Shown here: positions 62,801 through 64,000 of the stretch, piece by piece
How positions within the stretch are numbered: position 1 is the stretch's first letter
How the letters are laid out: each line of letters begins with the position of its first letter
Origin: Caprella mutica
Lineage: Eukaryota; Arthropoda; Malacostraca; Amphipoda; Caprellidae
Assembly: GCA_947561585.1 (NCBI GenBank)
Contig: CANNZV010001445.1
Coordinates: forward strand, 1-64,000
Direction of reading: 5' to 3'
DNA: 64,000 bases
Made by a program: the position numbers and the translations under genes
Notes under the pieces: model-generated
Seen by the model: only the letters and a program-made list of their open reading frames with translations
Database searches by the model: none
Told to the model about the DNA's origin: nothing

Positions 62801-64000
62801 TTTATGAAACATTAATAATGTAAAGTTGAAATAACAAGACAATGAAAATTAAACTGTGATATCTAAGTATATTTTAATATTAATTGTTTAACTAGATACT
62901 GATAATAAATGATAAAGTTTTAACACATTTAGCGTGTTATAACATTTCCTGATATATGTTAATAATTCCTTATTGAGGTGAAACTGGAAGTTTAATACAG
63001 TACCTATTTTTGTTGTATATAGCTAGGGCAGGTCAGAATTGTTCCACATTTTACGATCATACAAGAAAACAATATACCTATAACAACTAAAATAAAAGGT
63101 AAATAACAATTATTATATATACATTTTTAAATGACCAAAAATGTGGAACCGTTCTACAACTTATAACTAACCCCACAAAAAATTAAGAATAACTGAAGAT
63201 GTTTGTGCTATTTATACTCCATATTTACCATATCTTACACCAATGTCAGACACATAAGATCTACACACGCAAAGTGTTGGTAAAGTTATTTGTCACCTGC
63301 TTAGTTCAGGGTCCTCATTCTCCACCGGTGCGGGGGAAGGGGAGTGGGGTGGCGCAGACACATTAGACACTTTGGGGGTGTGGTGACTCTTACTTCCACC
63401 ACCCAGTAGATCATTCGTAAGACGCAGTTTCTGAAAATAGAAAACAGGGTAAATTATTATGGTTAAATTTGTAAGTAAATTTATCTTGCAAAAGATCAGC
63501 TAACGTGTCATGATTGTTGTTGTTAATAAATCTAAGTTGTTTTCATAGAATAAAGGATAAAAATAAAATAGGATTTATTTGTATGCAATAAATAATATAA
63601 ATTTCTGTTGTAATACTAATATAATCTTATAATTTCCTCTCTCACTTCTTTCTCCTTGTTCTCCGCCTCACTCTTGGAAAGGGCTAGGGCCAGTTGCAGC
63701 TCCTCCTCCTCTTGTAGCTCCTCTGCAGTCTTGCCTCCTTTGCCTCCTGCAGACTTGGTCTGGAACAGACGGGGTAAACATTACCTTCTGCAGTAGTAAT
63801 TCATACAGAAAGCCAAAATAATTTTTTTATTTCAAGTCGAAATTATCATGGCAGCAATATCTAAATTCTTCAAGTTTGAAAATGTAATAAATTGGCTTTA
63901 AATGACACACTTTATAACAAATTCATTGAAATTACCTTTGAAGGAGTTGCTGTAGACTCTTCAGTTGTCCTAGTCTTTGCAACTGTAGCAGTTGGACTGG
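56868..64000 (-). CDS. Hrs: Hrs/HGS, ESCRT-0 ubiquitin-sorting protein (C-terminal 574 codons; 5' part outside window)
   Basis: Nine exons with continuous phase: 64000(partial)-63936, 63759-63646, 63430-63297, 61220-61091, 60692-60485, 59843-59720, 58669-58518, 58014-57949 and 57601-56868. Hrs sits on early endosomes and, with STAM, captures ubiquitinated cargo for multivesicular bodies. Visible in order: the ubiquitin-interacting motif EEEELQLALALSKSEAE; DPELSRYLNRQYWEEQK; the helical STAM-binding core TFKTQLEIFVNRMKSNQSRG and ANDSSVQSLF; coiled coil KLSQAKDARAALEALREEHR and KLEVMRKKKQEYLEYQRQMA; a Pro/Gln/Met-rich tail with three MPHQPPVS units and 19 heptads of MPQQPGG type; and the terminal clathrin-box-like AELISFD. 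VHS and FYVE domains should lie right of the window. Introns hold MITEs and minisatellites. Confidence 0.95.
56987..57371 (-). repeat. 21-bp coding minisatellite in Hrs (19 heptads)
   Basis: It encodes sixteen MPQQPGG, one MLQQPGG and two more MPQQPGG. Synonymous variants cluster in blocks (GTTGCGGCAT, GCTGTGGCAT and GTTGTGGCAT on the plus strand), showing recent block duplication. Confidence 0.95.
57602..57948 (-). other. Hrs intron, nothing recognised
   Basis: CCTTCAAAAA.GTAA.CAATGAAT occurs both at the exon acceptor (57601) and at 57868, a short duplication of the acceptor region. No other feature. Confidence 0.5.
58128..58490. repeat. Two minisatellites in an Hrs intron (TTTGAACACG units)
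   Basis: 58128-58290 has ~27-bp units (TTTGAACTTTGAACACGTCC). 58285-58490 has about ten 20-bp units (CATGTTTGAACACGTCCCTA). The two share TTTGAACACG and grade into each other. Confidence 0.9.
58940..59575. repeat. 28-bp minisatellite, ~22 units, in an Hrs intron
   Basis: The unit is GCTCTAATATATGAAAGAGT+ACACATGT, with early units AAGCG and later ones nearly identical. The array contains repeated ACATGT palindromes. Confidence 0.95.
59930..60040. repeat. Dispersed AGAAAAGCTA-type repeat copy (diverged)
   Basis: GAAAGTGGCTCCATGAACGA ... GGCAATGCTC ... GGCAAAAAAGCTACT resembles units at 61835, 62370 and 37815. Confidence 0.5.
60368..60478. repeat. Dispersed repeat shared with the kinase intron
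   Basis: GAGAGAATTAAAGAGTATTG and GGTTCTACACCAGCGGTA, as at 40585-40712. It ends 7 bp from the exon end at 60485. Confidence 0.75.
61302..61355. mobile_element. MITE left arm in an Hrs intron
   Basis: AAGGGTAAGTTATGAATTAT continues CGGACAGTTCC and TTTTCGATCATCTAAAAATA. No right arm. Confidence 0.72.
61835..62465. repeat. Two copies of a dispersed ~75-90-bp repeat in an Hrs intron
   Basis: At 61835-61910 and 62370-62465: AAAGAARCAGTCAGAAAG, then GAACAAAGTCACCTAGCACC, then GGATGCAGAAAAGCTA. A third copy lies at 37815-37905, outside the gene. It could be a SINE or MITE fragment. Confidence 0.7.
62466..63021 (-). other. Hrs intron, nothing recognised
   Basis: AT-rich without repeat family or frame of note. 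Confidence 0.5.
63022..63175. mobile_element. Palindromic TA-type MITE in an Hrs intron
   Basis: TAGGGCAGGTCAGAATTGTT and CCACATTTTACGATCATACA face AATGACCAAAAATGTGGAAC and ACTTATAACTAACCCCA. Confidence 0.8.

Overview
The window looks like a strongly AT-rich insect chromosome. The reasons are GT-AG spliceosomal introns, an arthropod-type core promoter (TATA + TCAGT initiator + downstream element), a silk/cuticle-like secreted protein with YGAP repeats, and proteins that resemble their Drosophila counterparts. The abundance of MITEs and minisatellites would suit a hemipteran such as a planthopper, but that placement is a guess. All exon boundaries were read by eye from splice consensus, reading frame and family similarity; no search or alignment was run.

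Layout. 1-28.4 kb (+): one gene for a secreted low-complexity structural protein. A promoter and non-coding first exon at 1.13-1.23 kb are followed by a proposed ~25 kb intron and coding exons at 26.56-28.33 kb. The intron is packed with minisatellites, two inverted satellite arrays and roughly 20 copies or arms of one palindromic MITE family. 28.4-38.6 kb: no host gene seen; a transposon graveyard with a mariner-type fragment, a three-level nest (TTAA element > mariner-like element > non-LTR retrotransposon), a Tc1-like element with very long inverted repeats, and a Helitron 3' end. 38.6-44.2 kb (-): a complete 11-exon phosphorylase kinase gamma gene (408 aa). 44.2-48.4 kb: MITE-rich spacer. 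48.5-49.7 kb (-): nine-finger C2H2 zinc-finger gene. 49.7-55.5 kb: cluster of hAT-type MITEs with exact 8-bp target duplications, some nested. 55.56-56.23 kb (+): two-exon DPH4/DNAJC24 gene of diphthamide synthesis. 56.87-64 kb (-): the C-terminal 574 codons of Hrs/HGS, the ESCRT-0 ubiquitin sorting protein, running off the right edge; it carries a 19-copy heptapeptide minisatellite.

The host genes do unrelated jobs (extracellular structure, glycogen breakdown, transcription, translation-factor modification, endosomal sorting), and nothing suggests co-regulation. No tRNA, rRNA, CRISPR or bacterial-style operon was seen. The most informative part of the window is its layered transposon stratigraphy, where empty-site comparisons and exact target duplications give insertion order.
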